Shown: positions 25,715-34,610, counted from the first letter of the stretch. The stretch: 64,000 nucleotides of DNA from Hymenobacter ruricola (GCF_015694525.1 NZ_JADQDM010000024.1:1-64000), one strand, 5' to 3'. The notes: generated by a model from the sequence alone, not told the origin. Numbers and translations: made by a program.

Positions 25715-27379
25715 ATGGCCAACGCCTTTTTCAACGTCCCCATCCCGATTAACGAACCCGTGAAGGGCTATGCGCCCGGCTCGAAAGAGCGGCTGGAGCT
25801 GCAGCAGCAGCTCAAGAGCCTGCGCGGGCTGGAACTGGACATTCCGATGTACATCGGCGGCAAGCAGGTGCGCACCGGCAAGCTGGAGCGCATTGCGCCG
25901 CCCCACGACCACCAGCGCACCATTGCCCATTTCCACATGGGCGACGCCAGCCACGTGCAGTTGGCCATTGAGGCGGCCCTGGCCGCCCGCACCGCCTGGG
26001 CCGAGCTGCCCTGGGAGCACCGCGCTGCCGTGTTTCTGAAAGCCGCCGACCTGCTGGCCGGCCCCTACCGCGCCCGCATCAACGCGGCCACCATGCTGGG
26101 CCAGAGCAAGAATGCGTTCCAGGCCGAAATTGACGCCGCCTGCGAGTTGATTGACTTCTTCCGGTTCAACGTGTACTACATGCAGGAAATCTACAAGCAG
26201 CAGCCCGAGAGCCTGCCCGGCATGTGGAACCGCGTGGAGCACCGCGCCCTCGAAGGCTTTGTGTTCGCCCTCACGCCTTTCAACTTCACGTCCATCGCCG
26301 GCAACCTGCCTTCCTCGGCCGCCATGATGGGCAACGTCATCGTCTGGAAGCCCGCTAACACCCAGATTTACTCGGCCCAGGTGCTAATGGAGCTGTTCAA
26401 GGAAGCCGGTGTGCCCGATGGCGTCATCAACCTTGTGTATGTAGACGGCCCCACGGCCGGCGACGTCATTTTTTCGCACCGCGACTTTGCCGGCATCCAC
26501 TTCACCGGCTCCACCGGCGTGTTCCAGAACATCTGGAAGACCATCGGCCAAAATATCCACCTCTACAAGTCGTACCCGCGCATCGTGGGCGAAACCGGCG
26601 GCAAGGACTTCATCCTCGCCCACCATTCGGCCCACCCCAAAGCCGTGGCCGTGGCCATGAGCCGGGGCGCTTTCGAGTATCAGGGCCAGAAGTGCTCGGC
26701 CGCCTCGCGCGTTTACCTGCCCTCCAACACCGCCGATGAAATCCTCGGCTACGTGAAGGAAGACCTCGCCTCCTTCAAAATGGGCGACGTGGAAGACTTC
26801 GGCAATTTTATCAACGCCGTCATCAGCGAAGTGTCGTTTGATAAGCTGGCCAAGTACCTCGACGCCGCCAAAGCCGACCCGGAGGTGGAAATCATTGCCG
26901 GCGGCAATTACGACAAGTCGAAAGGCTACTTCATCGAGCCCACCGTCATCCTGGCCAAAGACCCCAAGTACGTGACCATGTGCGAGGAACTGTTCGGCCC
27001 CGTGCTCACGGTGCACATCTACGATGAAAATAAGTTCGAAGAGACGCTGGTGCTGGTGGACACCACTTCGCCCTACGCCCTCACCGGCGCCGTCTTCGCC
27101 CAGGACCGCTACGCCATCGACCTGGCCAGCAAGCGCTTGCTGAACGCAGCTGGCAACTTCTACATCAACGACAAGCCCACCGGCGCCGTGGTGGGCCAGC
27201 AGCCCTTCGGCGGCGCCCGCGCCTCCGGCACCAACGACAAAGCCGGCTCGCAGCTCAACCTCATCCGGTGGGTATCGCCCCGCGCCATCAAAGAAACCTT
27301 CGTGCCCGTCACGGACTACCGCTACCCCTTCCTGGGCTCAGAGCCCGCGGAGGACTTGAACCGCGACAAAGGCTTGTAA
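25715..27379 (+). CDS. pruA: L-glutamate gamma-semialdehyde dehydrogenase
   Basis: This aldehyde dehydrogenase of 554 residues oxidises glutamate semialdehyde (1-pyrroline-5-carboxylate) to glutamate with NAD, the second step of proline catabolism. The general-base Glu lies in RIVGETGGKDFILA and the catalytic Cys in YQGQKCSAASRVYLP; the NAD-binding segment is FTGSTGVFQNIW. The length and the ending EDLNRDKGL match the monofunctional PruA of Bacteroidota. No proline dehydrogenase gene is adjacent. The 3' end faces the Uma2 gene across a bidirectional terminator. Confidence 0.95.
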   Translation: MANAFFNVPIPINEPVKGYAPGSKERLELQQQLKSLRGLELDIPMYIGGKQVRTGKLERIAPPHDHQRTIAHFHMGDASHVQLAIEAALAARTAWAELPWEHRAAVFLKAADLLAGPYRARINAATMLGQSKNAFQAEIDAACELIDFFRFNVYYMQEIYKQQPESLPGMWNRVEHRALEGFVFALTPFNFTSIAGNLPSSAAMMGNVIVWKPANTQIYSAQVLMELFKEAGVPDGVINLVYVDGPTAGDVIFSHRDFAGIHFTGSTGVFQNIWKTIGQNIHLYKSYPRIVGETGGKDFILAHHSAHPKAVAVAMSRGAFEYQGQKCSAASRVYLPSNTADEILGYVKEDLASFKMGDVEDFGNFINAVISEVSFDKLAKYLDAAKADPEVEIIAGGNYDKSKGYFIEPTVILAKDPKYVTMCEELFGPVLTVHIYDENKFEETLVLVDTTSPYALTGAVFAQDRYAIDLASKRLLNAAGNFYINDKPTGAVVGQQPFGGARASGTNDKAGSQLNLIRWVSPRAIKETFVPVTDYRYPFLGSEPAEDLNRDKGL

Positions 27380-27384
27380 TAAGC

Positions 27385-27418
27385 AAAAAGGGCCGCATCA
27401 GTCGATGCGGCCCTTTTT
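27385..27418. terminator. bidirectional intrinsic terminator
   Basis: The stem gggccgcatc / gatgcggccc is flanked by A-runs and T-runs. It can end both pruA and the convergent Uma2 gene, whose stop codon it overlaps. Confidence 0.9.
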
Positions 27419-28046
27419 ATTGAGCTTTCCGCTTTTCATAATCGGGGTCCTCCGAGTCGAACCAAATGTTCATTTGAGTGATTCCCGTATCCTCATAAAT
27501 GTCGTGCAAACGCATTGTCAGGTCCAATTCAGGAATGAAAAGCTCATCGGTAAACAATGCCAGCGGCGTGAACGACCACACGCCGCTTTCCTCCCGCCGA
27601 TACCATTCTACCAGGCAAGTGATTTGCGAAACCAACAAGTAATGCTGCAACGAAGGCAGGTGCTTGTATTGGTTAAATTTCCAGCTCCGGTCGCGGGTTT
27701 CGGTTGATTTCGACAGCACCTCAATCAACAGCACGGGCGACGTCACGGTGCGCTCCGCCAGTAGGTCACTCGGAGCACAAGTGACCATCAGGTCCGGGTA
27801 GTTGTAGTACCGCCCCTGCTCCACCGCCAACTGCACGTTTTCGAAAAAAGCCCGGCAGTCTCGCTCCCGCAGCCCCGCTCGCAATGCTGCGTAGCAATTG
27901 CCGACGAGCAAATTGTGCTTCAAGGTTCCGCCCGACATGGCAAATACCTCTCCTTCAAAGAACTCATGACGCACGTCACTCCGCTCCTCAAGGGCCATAT
28001 ATTCTGCCACGGTATAGCGTTTTTCGGGAAGCTTTTCCTGTTCCAT
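27417..28046 (-). CDS. Uma2-family (DUF820) putative endonuclease
   Basis: This 209-residue protein has a PD-(D/E)xK nuclease-like core: HEFFEGEVFAMSGGTLKHN, YYNYPDLMVTCAP and VLLIEVLSKSTETRDRSWK, the Uma2 arrangement with Glu, Asp and Glu-x-Lys-type residues. The family is expanded in cyanobacteria and some Bacteroidota, and its biological role is unknown. I chose the ATG at 28046 because MEQEKLPEKRYTVAEYMALE is the usual Uma2 opening; the frame is open 17 codons upstream. It is divergent from nuoA. Confidence 0.87.
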   Translation of the reverse strand: MEQEKLPEKRYTVAEYMALEERSDVRHEFFEGEVFAMSGGTLKHNLLVGNCYAALRAGLRERDCRAFFENVQLAVEQGRYYNYPDLMVTCAPSDLLAERTVTSPVLLIEVLSKSTETRDRSWKFNQYKHLPSLQHYLLVSQITCLVEWYRREESGVWSFTPLALFTDELFIPELDLTMRLHDIYEDTGITQMNIWFDSEDPDYEKRKAQ

Positions 28047-28064
28047 CTGGCGTTGCCTTAGCCT

Positions 28065-28072
28065 CAAAGATA
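28065..28072 (-). promoter_or_regulatory. -7 promoter motif for the Uma2 gene
   Basis: On the minus strand this reads TATCTTTG, an exact TAnnTTTG, about 20 bp upstream of the chosen Uma2 start. Confidence 0.6.
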
Positions 28073-28101
28073 CCCCGCAAACCCGCAAGCCAGCCATAAA
28101 A

Positions 28102-28133
28102 TTGCACCCCTAATCCGTAGGCGCTACCTTTGC
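28102..28133 (+). promoter_or_regulatory. promoter of the nuo operon
   Basis: TTG at 28102-28104 and TACCTTTGC at 28125-28133 are spaced by 20 bp, matching the Bacteroidota -33/-7 consensus. The nuoA start is 43 bp downstream. The divergent Uma2 promoter lies just to the left. Confidence 0.8.
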
Positions 28134-28176
28134 CCTTCAGCGCCCACGGGTGCTGCCACCCTCTAAATCCACAGCT

Positions 28177-28569
28177 ATGTTGTTAATCCTGCCGACTACC
28201 AATTATCAGCCTTCCGATTACCTGCCCATCCTCATCCAATTCGGTCTGGCGCTGGCCTTTGTAGCCTTCGCCATGATTGTTTCGCACCTAGTGGGCCCCA
28301 AGCGCAGCAGCAAGGTGAAGAACGAAGCCTTCGAGTGCGGCATCGAGTCGGTGGGCAACGCCCGCACCCCGATTTCGGTGAAATACTTCCTCACGGCCAT
28401 TGTGTTCGTGCTGTTCGACGTTGAAGTAATCTTCATGTATCCGTGGGCCGTGAACTTCCGCGCCTTGGGCAACGACGGTTTCATTGCCATGGTGCTGTTC
28501 ATGTTCTTCCTGCTCGCGGGCTTCCTCTACATCATCAAAAAGGGCATCCTGCGCTGGAACGAAGCCTAA
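28177..28569 (+). CDS. nuoA: NADH-quinone oxidoreductase subunit A
   Basis: This 130-residue membrane subunit of complex I has three transmembrane helices. The conserved segments KVKNEAFECGIESVGNART, ISVKYFLTAIVFVLFDVEVI and FMYPWAVNF are those of NuoA/ND3, including the quinone-site Cys-containing loop. The start at 28177 is preferred because a 43-bp leader from the promoter reaches it and the upstream extension has no family match. It heads the nuo operon. Confidence 0.96.
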   Translation: MLLILPTTNYQPSDYLPILIQFGLALAFVAFAMIVSHLVGPKRSSKVKNEAFECGIESVGNARTPISVKYFLTAIVFVLFDVEVIFMYPWAVNFRALGNDGFIAMVLFMFFLLAGFLYIIKKGILRWNEA

Positions 28570-28644
28570 TCTGGCCAAACTTTTGCCGCGTCGCTGGTGT
28601 TGGCAACTAGGCCATTAGGCCGTCCAATCTGACCCATCTCAACT

Positions 28645-29199
28645 ATGGATACCCGAGTTCCGGAAATCAAAACTGTCGAGGCCCCCGAGGGCATTGAAGG
28701 CGCTGGCTTCTTCGCCACTTCGCTGGAGAAAGTGGTGGGCATTGCCCGCGCCAACTCGCTCTGGCCCTTGCCTTTCGCTACCTCCTGCTGCGGCATCGAG
28801 TTCATGGCCACCATGGGCTCGCACTACGACATCTCGCGCTTCGGTTCCGAGCGGCCCAGCTTCTCGCCCCGCCAGGCCGACCTGCTCATGGTAATGGGCA
28901 CCATCGCCAAGAAAATGGCCCCCATTGTGAAGCAAGTGTACGAGCAAATGGCTGAACCCCGCTGGGTGCTGGCCATGGGCGCCTGCGCCTGCTCAGGCGG
29001 CATCTTCGACTCGTACTCGGTGCTGCAAGGCATCGACCGCATCATTCCGGTCGACGTGTACGTGCCCGGCTGCCCGCCCCGCCCCGAGCAAGTGCTCGAC
29101 GGCCTGATGCGCGTGCAGGACCTAGCCAAGAACGAATCTTTCCGCCGCCGCAACGCACCTGAGTATCAGGCCCTGCTGGCGTCGTACAACATCAAGTAA
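28645..29199 (+). CDS. nuoB: NADH-quinone oxidoreductase subunit B
   Basis: The 184-residue peripheral subunit carries the N2 [4Fe-4S] cluster. Ligands are visible as the tandem C48-C49 in FATSCCGIEFMATMG, C114 in MGACACSGGIFDS and C143 in YVPGCPPRPEQ. N2 passes electrons to quinone at the interface with NuoD and NuoH. The 75 bp after nuoA show no palindrome, unlike most later junctions of the operon. Confidence 0.97.
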   Translation: MDTRVPEIKTVEAPEGIEGAGFFATSLEKVVGIARANSLWPLPFATSCCGIEFMATMGSHYDISRFGSERPSFSPRQADLLMVMGTIAKKMAPIVKQVYEQMAEPRWVLAMGACACSGGIFDSYSVLQGIDRIIPVDVYVPGCPPRPEQVLDGLMRVQDLAKNESFRRRNAPEYQALLASYNIK

Positions 29200-29203
29200 T
29201 TGA

Positions 29204-29283
29204 CTGGTTTACGGTTAACTGTTTCTGGTTTTTAGACGCTTGCGTGACCAGCCAAAAACAATCAACCAAAAACCAAAAACCAG
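29204..29283. repeat. type G imperfect palindrome (nuoB-nuoC)
   Basis: The left side (29204-29233, CTGGTTTACGGTTAAC...) and the right side (29252-29283, CCAAAAACAATCAACC...CCAG) are inverted and related, but low in complexity with several mismatches. It fills the nuoB-nuoC gap to within 4-5 bp. Confidence 0.6.
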
Positions 29284-29288
29284 AATAC

Positions 29289-29849
29289 ATGTCCCCTCAG
29301 GAATCTGCCGCCGCTCCCGAAGCTCCAGTTGCCGAAGACCCGATTAAGGTCCAGAATGCGCGGGTGTTGGCCTTGCTGCACAAGTTGTTTGGTGAGGCCA
29401 CTTTCACCGATGTGGAGGGGCCCTACGGCCTGCTGACGGTGACTACCACACGGGAACGCATCCACGACATTATCGCTGGCTTGCAGCAGGACCAGGAAAT
29501 CAAGTTTCATTTCCTGACCACCATGTGCGGCATCAACTACCCCGAGAACGAGGGCCAAGAGCTGGGCATGATTTACCACCTGCACAGCCTGACGCAGAAC
29601 ATCCGCCTGCGGATTAAAATCTTCTTCCCCATCACCGACCCGGTGGTGCCGACTCTGACCGACCTCTACGCCACCGCCAACTGGATGGAGCGCGAGGCCT
29701 ACGATTTCTTCGGCGTCATCTTCACCGGCCACCCCAATCTCATTCGCATCCTCAACGTGGAGGACATGGACTACCACCCCATGCGGCGGGAATACCCGCT
29801 CGAGGACGGTACCCGTGAAGACAAAACCGACCTGTTTTTCGGCCGCTAG
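29289..29849 (+). CDS. nuoC: NADH-quinone oxidoreductase subunit C
   Basis: This hydrophilic 186-residue subunit of the complex I connecting module has the conserved signature MEREAYDFFGVIFTGHPNL and the ending YHPMRREYPLEDGTREDK, which identify NuoC (30-kDa subunit). NuoC and NuoD are separate here, not fused. The ATG at 29289 follows the palindrome; an upstream in-frame extension through the repeat has no family support. Confidence 0.95.
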   Translation: MSPQESAAAPEAPVAEDPIKVQNARVLALLHKLFGEATFTDVEGPYGLLTVTTTRERIHDIIAGLQQDQEIKFHFLTTMCGINYPENEGQELGMIYHLHSLTQNIRLRIKIFFPITDPVVPTLTDLYATANWMEREAYDFFGVIFTGHPNLIRILNVEDMDYHPMRREYPLEDGTREDKTDLFFGR

Positions 29850-29854
29850 GCCTT

Positions 29855-29964
29855 TTGTCATGCTGACGAAGGAAGCATCTTATCACCGCTGCTTTCGCCA
29901 GATTTTATAGCAACAACCTGCGGCGCGGACGTGATAAGGTCCTTCGCTGCGCTCAGGATGACAA
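29855..29964. repeat. type A palindromic repeat A6 (nuoC-nuoD)
   Basis: The arms 29855-29886 and 29931-29964 are inverted with mismatches. The left arm and about 20 nt of the loop are nearly identical to the element at 35798-35902 between nuoH and nuoI. It fills the nuoC-nuoD gap to within about 7 bp. Confidence 0.85.
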
Positions 29965-29971
29965 TAGTAAA

Positions 29972-31234
29972 ATGGCAGTAAACGACACGCTGGAAGGCAC
30001 CCATAAAATACACGAGGAGGCCGCTGCGCAGCGCCACGGCCAGCTCATGCCCCTGCTCAACGACTTCAGCCAGGAGCTGACGACGCTGAACCTGGGTCCC
30101 ACGCACCCGGCCACGCACGGCATTTTCCAGAACATCCTGCAAATGGATGGCGAGCGGATTGTGTCGGGCGTGCCCACCATCGGCTACATCCACCGCGCCT
30201 TTGAAAAAATCGCGGAGCGCCGGCCGTTCTACCAAATCACGCCGCTCACCGACCGGATGAACTACTGTTCGTCGCCCATCAACAACATGGGCTGGCACAT
30301 GACCGTGGAAAAGCTGCTCGGCGTGACCGTGCCCAAGCGGGCGCAGTACATGCGCGTGATTATGATGGAGTTGGCCCGCATTGCCGACCACCTGATTTGC
30401 AACTCGATTCTGGGTGTGGACACGGGCGCCTTCACGGGCTTCCTGTACGTGTTCCAGGAGCGCGAGAAGATTTACGAAATCTACGAGGAGGTGTGTGGCT
30501 CGCGCCTGACCACCAACATGGGCCGCGTGGGCGGCATGGAGCGGGATTTCTCGCCGGTAGCCCTGCAGAAGCTGCGCGACTGGCTCAAAACCTTCCCGGC
30601 CGTGATGAAGGAGTTCGAGTCGATGTTCAACCGCAACCGCATTTTCATGGACCGCGTGGTGAACGTGGGCCCGATTTCGGCGGAGAAAGCGTTGAACTAC
30701 GGCTTCACCGGCCCCAACCTGCGGGCCGCCGGCGTCGACTACGACGTGCGCGCCATGAATCCTTACTCTTCCTACGAAGACTTCGAGTTCGACATTCCGG
30801 TGGGCACCAACGGTGATACCTACGACCGTTTCATCGTGCGCAACGAGGAGATTTGGCAAAGCCTGCGCATCATCAAGCAAGCGCTTGAGAACCTGCCCGA
30901 AGGCCCCTACCACGCCGATGCGCCGCACTACTACCTGCCTGCCAAGCAGGAGGTGTACAAGAACATGGAGGCCCTGATTTACCACTTCAAAATCATCATG
31001 GGCGAGATTGATGCGCCTGTCGGTGAGGTATATCACTCCGTGGAAGGCGGCAACGGCGAGTTGGGTTTCTACCTGATTTCGGACGGCGGCCGCACGCCTT
31101 ACCGCCTGCACTTCCGCCGGCCCTGCTTCATCTACTACCAAGCTTATCCCGAAATGGCCGTGGGCACGACGCTGTCGGACGCCATTGTCATTCTCTCGTC
31201 CATGAACGTCATCGCCGGCGAGCTGGACGCCTAG
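29972..31234 (+). CDS. nuoD: NADH-quinone oxidoreductase subunit D
   Basis: The 420-residue 49-kDa subunit forms the quinone pocket together with NuoB. Family motifs include TTLNLGPTHPATHGIFQN near residue 40, YIHRAFEKIAERR, MNYCSSPINNMGWHM and the end IVILSSMNVIAGELDA. The N-terminus is extended by about 30 residues relative to some NuoD proteins. nuoE begins about 20 bp downstream, so these two are tightly coupled. Confidence 0.97.
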   Translation: MAVNDTLEGTHKIHEEAAAQRHGQLMPLLNDFSQELTTLNLGPTHPATHGIFQNILQMDGERIVSGVPTIGYIHRAFEKIAERRPFYQITPLTDRMNYCSSPINNMGWHMTVEKLLGVTVPKRAQYMRVIMMELARIADHLICNSILGVDTGAFTGFLYVFQEREKIYEIYEEVCGSRLTTNMGRVGGMERDFSPVALQKLRDWLKTFPAVMKEFESMFNRNRIFMDRVVNVGPISAEKALNYGFTGPNLRAAGVDYDVRAMNPYSSYEDFEFDIPVGTNGDTYDRFIVRNEEIWQSLRIIKQALENLPEGPYHADAPHYYLPAKQEVYKNMEALIYHFKIIMGEIDAPVGEVYHSVEGGNGELGFYLISDGGRTPYRLHFRRPCFIYYQAYPEMAVGTTLSDAIVILSSMNVIAGELDA

Positions 31235-31255
31235 TTTTTGCTGAAATCACCCGTT

Positions 31256-31828
31256 ATGGAGCCGACTACCGCGCCCACCAAACCGCAATTCTCTCCCGCC
31301 GCTCAGGCGGAAATCAAACGCCTGCTCACGCATTATCCGGAAGACCGGAGCAAGTCGGCCCTGCTGCCGATTCTGCACATTGCGCAAGCCGAGTTTGGCG
31401 GTTGGGTAAGCCCCGAAGTACAGGACTTGGTAGCCGAAACGCTAAAAATCAAACCGATTGAGGTGTACGAGGTGGCCACGTTCTATACCCAATACAACCT
31501 GAAGCCGGTGGGCAAGCACGTGCTTGAAATTTGCCGCACGGGCCCCTGCATGCTGCGCGGTTCAGATGAATTGACGGAGCACTTGGAGCGCATTACCGGC
31601 GCCAAAGTGGGTGGCACCTCGCCCGACGGTACCTTCACCCTGAAAGAAGTAGAGTGCCTGGCCGCCTGCGGCTTCGCCCCCATCGTGCAAGTGCGCGAGA
31701 AATACTACGAGCAGCTCGACACGCCGGAAGCGGTGGACGCCATGCTGAACGAACTGAAGAGCCTGGTGCATCGGCCCATCCTGCCGTGGGAAGAAACGGG
31801 TTTGCCCAACTCGCTCAAAAACTACTAA
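31256..31828 (+). CDS. nuoE: NADH-quinone oxidoreductase subunit E
   Basis: The 190-residue 24-kDa subunit carries the N1a [2Fe-2S] cluster. The four ligands C93, C98, C134 and C138 are visible in EICRTGPCMLRG and VECLAACGFAP, with the thioredoxin-like pattern EVYEVATFYTQYNLKP upstream. The start is the ATG at 31256, since an upstream TTG would lie almost on the nuoD stop. A small extra gene, not nuoF, follows after 4 bp. Confidence 0.96.
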   Translation: MEPTTAPTKPQFSPAAQAEIKRLLTHYPEDRSKSALLPILHIAQAEFGGWVSPEVQDLVAETLKIKPIEVYEVATFYTQYNLKPVGKHVLEICRTGPCMLRGSDELTEHLERITGAKVGGTSPDGTFTLKEVECLAACGFAPIVQVREKYYEQLDTPEAVDAMLNELKSLVHRPILPWEETGLPNSLKNY

Positions 31829-31832
31829 GCTC

Positions 31833-32093
31833 ATGGCCGAACAGAATCAGGATTTGCCGCTCGTCGTGTCGGAGATTTTAATCGAGATGCACGATATGAA
31901 GGCTTCCATTAACCGGATGGCCGAAATCATGCTGAGCCAGCAGAAAGAAACCAATAAGCGTTTCGAGCTGCTGATGGAAGCTGACCGCGCCAATACCACC
32001 ATGATTATTGATGCCTTCCGCGAGGAAGCGGGCGCGACTCGGCAGCGCTTGGATGGCATCGAAAATCGGCTCGCACGTTTAGAAAACAAGTAG
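31833..32093 (+). CDS. small coiled-coil protein inserted between nuoE and nuoF
   Basis: The 86-residue hydrophilic protein has no family I recognise. It is nearly all helical with heptad-like spacing (ILIEMHDMKASINRMAEIML, then RQRLDGIENRLARLENK), so a coiled-coil oligomer is likely. There is no cysteine, signal peptide or membrane segment. It starts 4 bp after nuoE, and its TAG is followed at once by the nuoF ATG, so translation should be coupled. It is not a standard complex I subunit. It might be an assembly factor, or a coding remnant tolerated in the operon. Confidence 0.75.
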   Translation: MAEQNQDLPLVVSEILIEMHDMKASINRMAEIMLSQQKETNKRFELLMEADRANTTMIIDAFREEAGATRQRLDGIENRLARLENK

Positions 32094-33434
32094 ATGGGAC
32101 GCAAGCTATTAACTGAACATATCAACGTCGAAGGCATCGAAACCTTCGACGTTTACCGCAAGCACGGCGGCTACCGCTCCGTGGAGAAGGCGCTCAAAAC
32201 CATGACGCCCGACGAAGTGGTGGAAGAGGTGAAGAAGTCGGGCCTGCGCGGCCGCGGCGGCGCAGGCTTCCCCACGGGCATGAAATGGAGCTTTCTGGCC
32301 AAGCCCGAGGGCGTGCCGCGCTACCTCGTCTGCAACGCCGACGAATCGGAACCCGGCACCTTCAAGGACCGTCAGCTGATGTCGAAACTGCCCCACTTGC
32401 TCATCGAGGGCATGATTACGGGCAGCTATGCCCTGGGCGCGCGCACTAGCTACATCTACATCCGCGGCGAGTTGTTGTACGTGCTGCGCATCTTGGAAAA
32501 GGCCATTGCCGAAGCCTACGCAGCTGGTTTCCTGGGCGAGAACATCCTCGGCTCGGGCTACTCGCTCGATTTGCACGTGCACCCCGGTGCTGGCGCCTAC
32601 ATCTGCGGTGAGGAAACTGCCTTGCTAGAGTCACTGGAAGGCAAGCGTGGCAACCCGCGCAACAAGCCGCCGTTCCCCGCTGTGCAGGGCCTCTATGCCC
32701 GCCCCACGGTGGTGAACAACGTGGAAACCATTGCCGCTGTCGTTCCCATTGTGAACGAAGGCGGCGACGAATACGCCAAGCTGGGCGTGGGCAAAAGCAC
32801 CGGTACCAAGCTGATTTCGGCTTGTGGCCACCTGAACAAGCCGGGCATCTATGAAATTGAGTTGGGCGTGCCAGTGGAGGAATTCATCTACTCCGATGAG
32901 TACTGCGGCGGCATCTGGAAAGGTCGCGACCTGAAGGCCGTAGTAGCTGGTGGTTCGTCTGTGCCAATTCTGCCCAAGGAGCTTATTCTGAAAACCGCCG
33001 CCGGCGAAAACCGCCTGATGACCTACGAGTCGCTCAGCGACGGCGGCTTCATCACGGGCACCATGCTGGGCTCCGGCGGCTTCATTGCCATGGACGAAAC
33101 CACGTGTATCGTGAAGAACACCTGGAACTTCAGCCGCTTCTACCATCACGAGTCGTGCGGGCAGTGCTCACCCTGCCGTGAGGGCACCGGCTGGCTCGAA
33201 AAAGTACTGCACCGCCTCGAACACGGCCACGGCTCAATGCACGACATCGACCTGATTGTGAGCGTGGCCAAGCAGATTGAAGGCAACACCATCTGCCCGC
33301 TTGGCGAAGCTGCGGCGTGGCCGGTGGCTGCGGCCGTGCGTCACTTTCGCCACGAGTTTGAGTGGCACGTGACCAATCCCAAAGAGGCTACTGCTCCCGG
33401 CGCGGCGTACCGCGGCGCCCCAGTACTGGCCTAA
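32094..33434 (+). CDS. nuoF: NADH-quinone oxidoreductase subunit F
   Basis: The 446-residue 51-kDa subunit binds NADH, FMN and the N3 [4Fe-4S] cluster. The glycine-rich NADH/FMN segment is GLRGRGGAGFPTGMKWSF, followed by CNADESEPGTFKDR. The Fe-S ligands lie in HESCGQCSPCREGTGWLEK with the last in NTICPLGEAAAWPV. The start abuts the small coiled-coil gene. A perfect 43-bp inverted repeat separates it from nuoG. Confidence 0.97.
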   Translation: MGRKLLTEHINVEGIETFDVYRKHGGYRSVEKALKTMTPDEVVEEVKKSGLRGRGGAGFPTGMKWSFLAKPEGVPRYLVCNADESEPGTFKDRQLMSKLPHLLIEGMITGSYALGARTSYIYIRGELLYVLRILEKAIAEAYAAGFLGENILGSGYSLDLHVHPGAGAYICGEETALLESLEGKRGNPRNKPPFPAVQGLYARPTVVNNVETIAAVVPIVNEGGDEYAKLGVGKSTGTKLISACGHLNKPGIYEIELGVPVEEFIYSDEYCGGIWKGRDLKAVVAGGSSVPILPKELILKTAAGENRLMTYESLSDGGFITGTMLGSGGFIAMDETTCIVKNTWNFSRFYHHESCGQCSPCREGTGWLEKVLHRLEHGHGSMHDIDLIVSVAKQIEGNTICPLGEAAAWPVAAAVRHFRHEFEWHVTNPKEATAPGAAYRGAPVLA

Positions 33435-33454
33435 ACCAGACCAATAAAAAAGAA

Positions 33455-33570
33455 CGTCATGCTGAGCGAAGCGCAGCGGAGTCGAAGCATCTCTACCGCT
33501 TCGTTGAGCCGATTAGAGTAGTACTGAGGTAGAGATGCTTCGACTCCGCTGCGCTTCGCTCAGCATGACG
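33455..33570. repeat. type A palindromic repeat A7 (nuoF-nuoG), perfect 43-bp arms
   Basis: The left arm 33455-33497 and the right arm 33528-33570 are perfect inverted copies over 43 bp around a 30-nt loop. The arm contains a local duplication (GAGCGAAGCGCAGCGGAG) not present in other type A copies. Confidence 0.95.
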
Positions 33571-33589
33571 ACCTAAATCCGAATAAACA

Positions 33590-34606
33590 ATGGCTAAAAT
33601 AACCTTCGACGGCATTGAGGTAGAGGTTCCGGACGGAACCACTATCCTGAACGCGGCCCGCCAGATTGGCGGGGGCGTGGTGCCGCCCGCCATGTGCTAC
33701 TACACCCCGCTGAAGGGCACCGGCGGCAAATGCCGCGCCTGCCTGGTGCGCGTGGCGGCCGGCTCGGCCAAAGACCCGCGCCCCATGCCCAAGCTGGTGG
33801 CCTCGTGCATCACGACGGTGCAGGACGGCATGGTGGTCGAAAACACGACCTCGCAGCAGGTGATGGACGTGCGCAAGGGCATCGTGGAAATGCTGCTCAT
33901 CAACCACCCACTCGACTGCCCGGTGTGTGACCAGGCCGGCGAGTGCGACCTGCAGGACTTCGCCTTCGAGCACGGCGTGAGCACCACCCGCTACGAGGAA
34001 GAGCGCCGCACCTTCGAGAAAATCGACATCGGCCCGCTCATCCAGCTGCACATGACGCGCTGCATCCTGTGCTACCGCTGCGTGTACACCGCCGACCAGC
34101 TCACCCCCGAGCGCGTGCACGGCGTGCTGGGCCGCGGCGATGCGTCGGAAATAGGCACCTACATCGAAAACATCATCGACAACGAGTTCAGCGGCAACGT
34201 CATCGACGTGTGCCCGGTGGGCGCGCTGACCGACAAAACCTTCCGCTTCAAGCAGCGGGTGTGGTTCACGAAGCCCGTGAATGCTCACCGCGACTGCGAA
34301 AACGAGAAGTGCTGCGGCAAAGTAACCCTCTGGTACAAAGGCAAGGACGTGCTCCGCGTCACGGCTCGCAAGGACCAGTACGGCGAAGTGAAAGAGTGGA
34401 TTTGCAACACCTGCCGCTTCGACAAAAAGGAAACTTCGGATTGGGTGCTCGAAGGCCCGGCGCACATCAACCGCGCCTCGGTTATCTCGGCCAACCACTA
34501 CGAGCTGCCGGTCATCAACCCCCAAGTGCTGGCCGACTTGCCGGAGAGCACCACCCGCGAACTGGAACGCAACCCGCCCCTCCGCTTGGGCGGCATTAAT
34601 GGCTAA
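33590..34606 (+). CDS. nuoG: short NADH-quinone oxidoreductase subunit G
   Basis: The 338-residue subunit has only the N-terminal Fe-S part of NuoG. The N1b [2Fe-2S] ligands are C36, C48, C51 and C73 (KCRACLVRV). The His/Cys cluster segment is DCPVCDQAGECDLQD, followed by two [4Fe-4S] sites beginning RCILCYRCVYTADQ and CENEKCCGK. The large molybdopterin-like domain (400+ residues in E. coli) is missing. Similar short forms are usual in Bacteroidota, so I do not regard it as a broken gene. The end is followed by the type C palindrome. Confidence 0.93.
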   Translation: MAKITFDGIEVEVPDGTTILNAARQIGGGVVPPAMCYYTPLKGTGGKCRACLVRVAAGSAKDPRPMPKLVASCITTVQDGMVVENTTSQQVMDVRKGIVEMLLINHPLDCPVCDQAGECDLQDFAFEHGVSTTRYEEERRTFEKIDIGPLIQLHMTRCILCYRCVYTADQLTPERVHGVLGRGDASEIGTYIENIIDNEFSGNVIDVCPVGALTDKTFRFKQRVWFTKPVNAHRDCENEKCCGKVTLWYKGKDVLRVTARKDQYGEVKEWICNTCRFDKKETSDWVLEGPAHINRASVISANHYELPVINPQVLADLPESTTRELERNPPLRLGGING

Positions 34607-34610
34607 TTGA

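Noticed and set aside
33590..34606. NuoG as a truncated pseudogene
   Set aside because: The Fe-S part is intact and short NuoG is usual in Bacteroidota.
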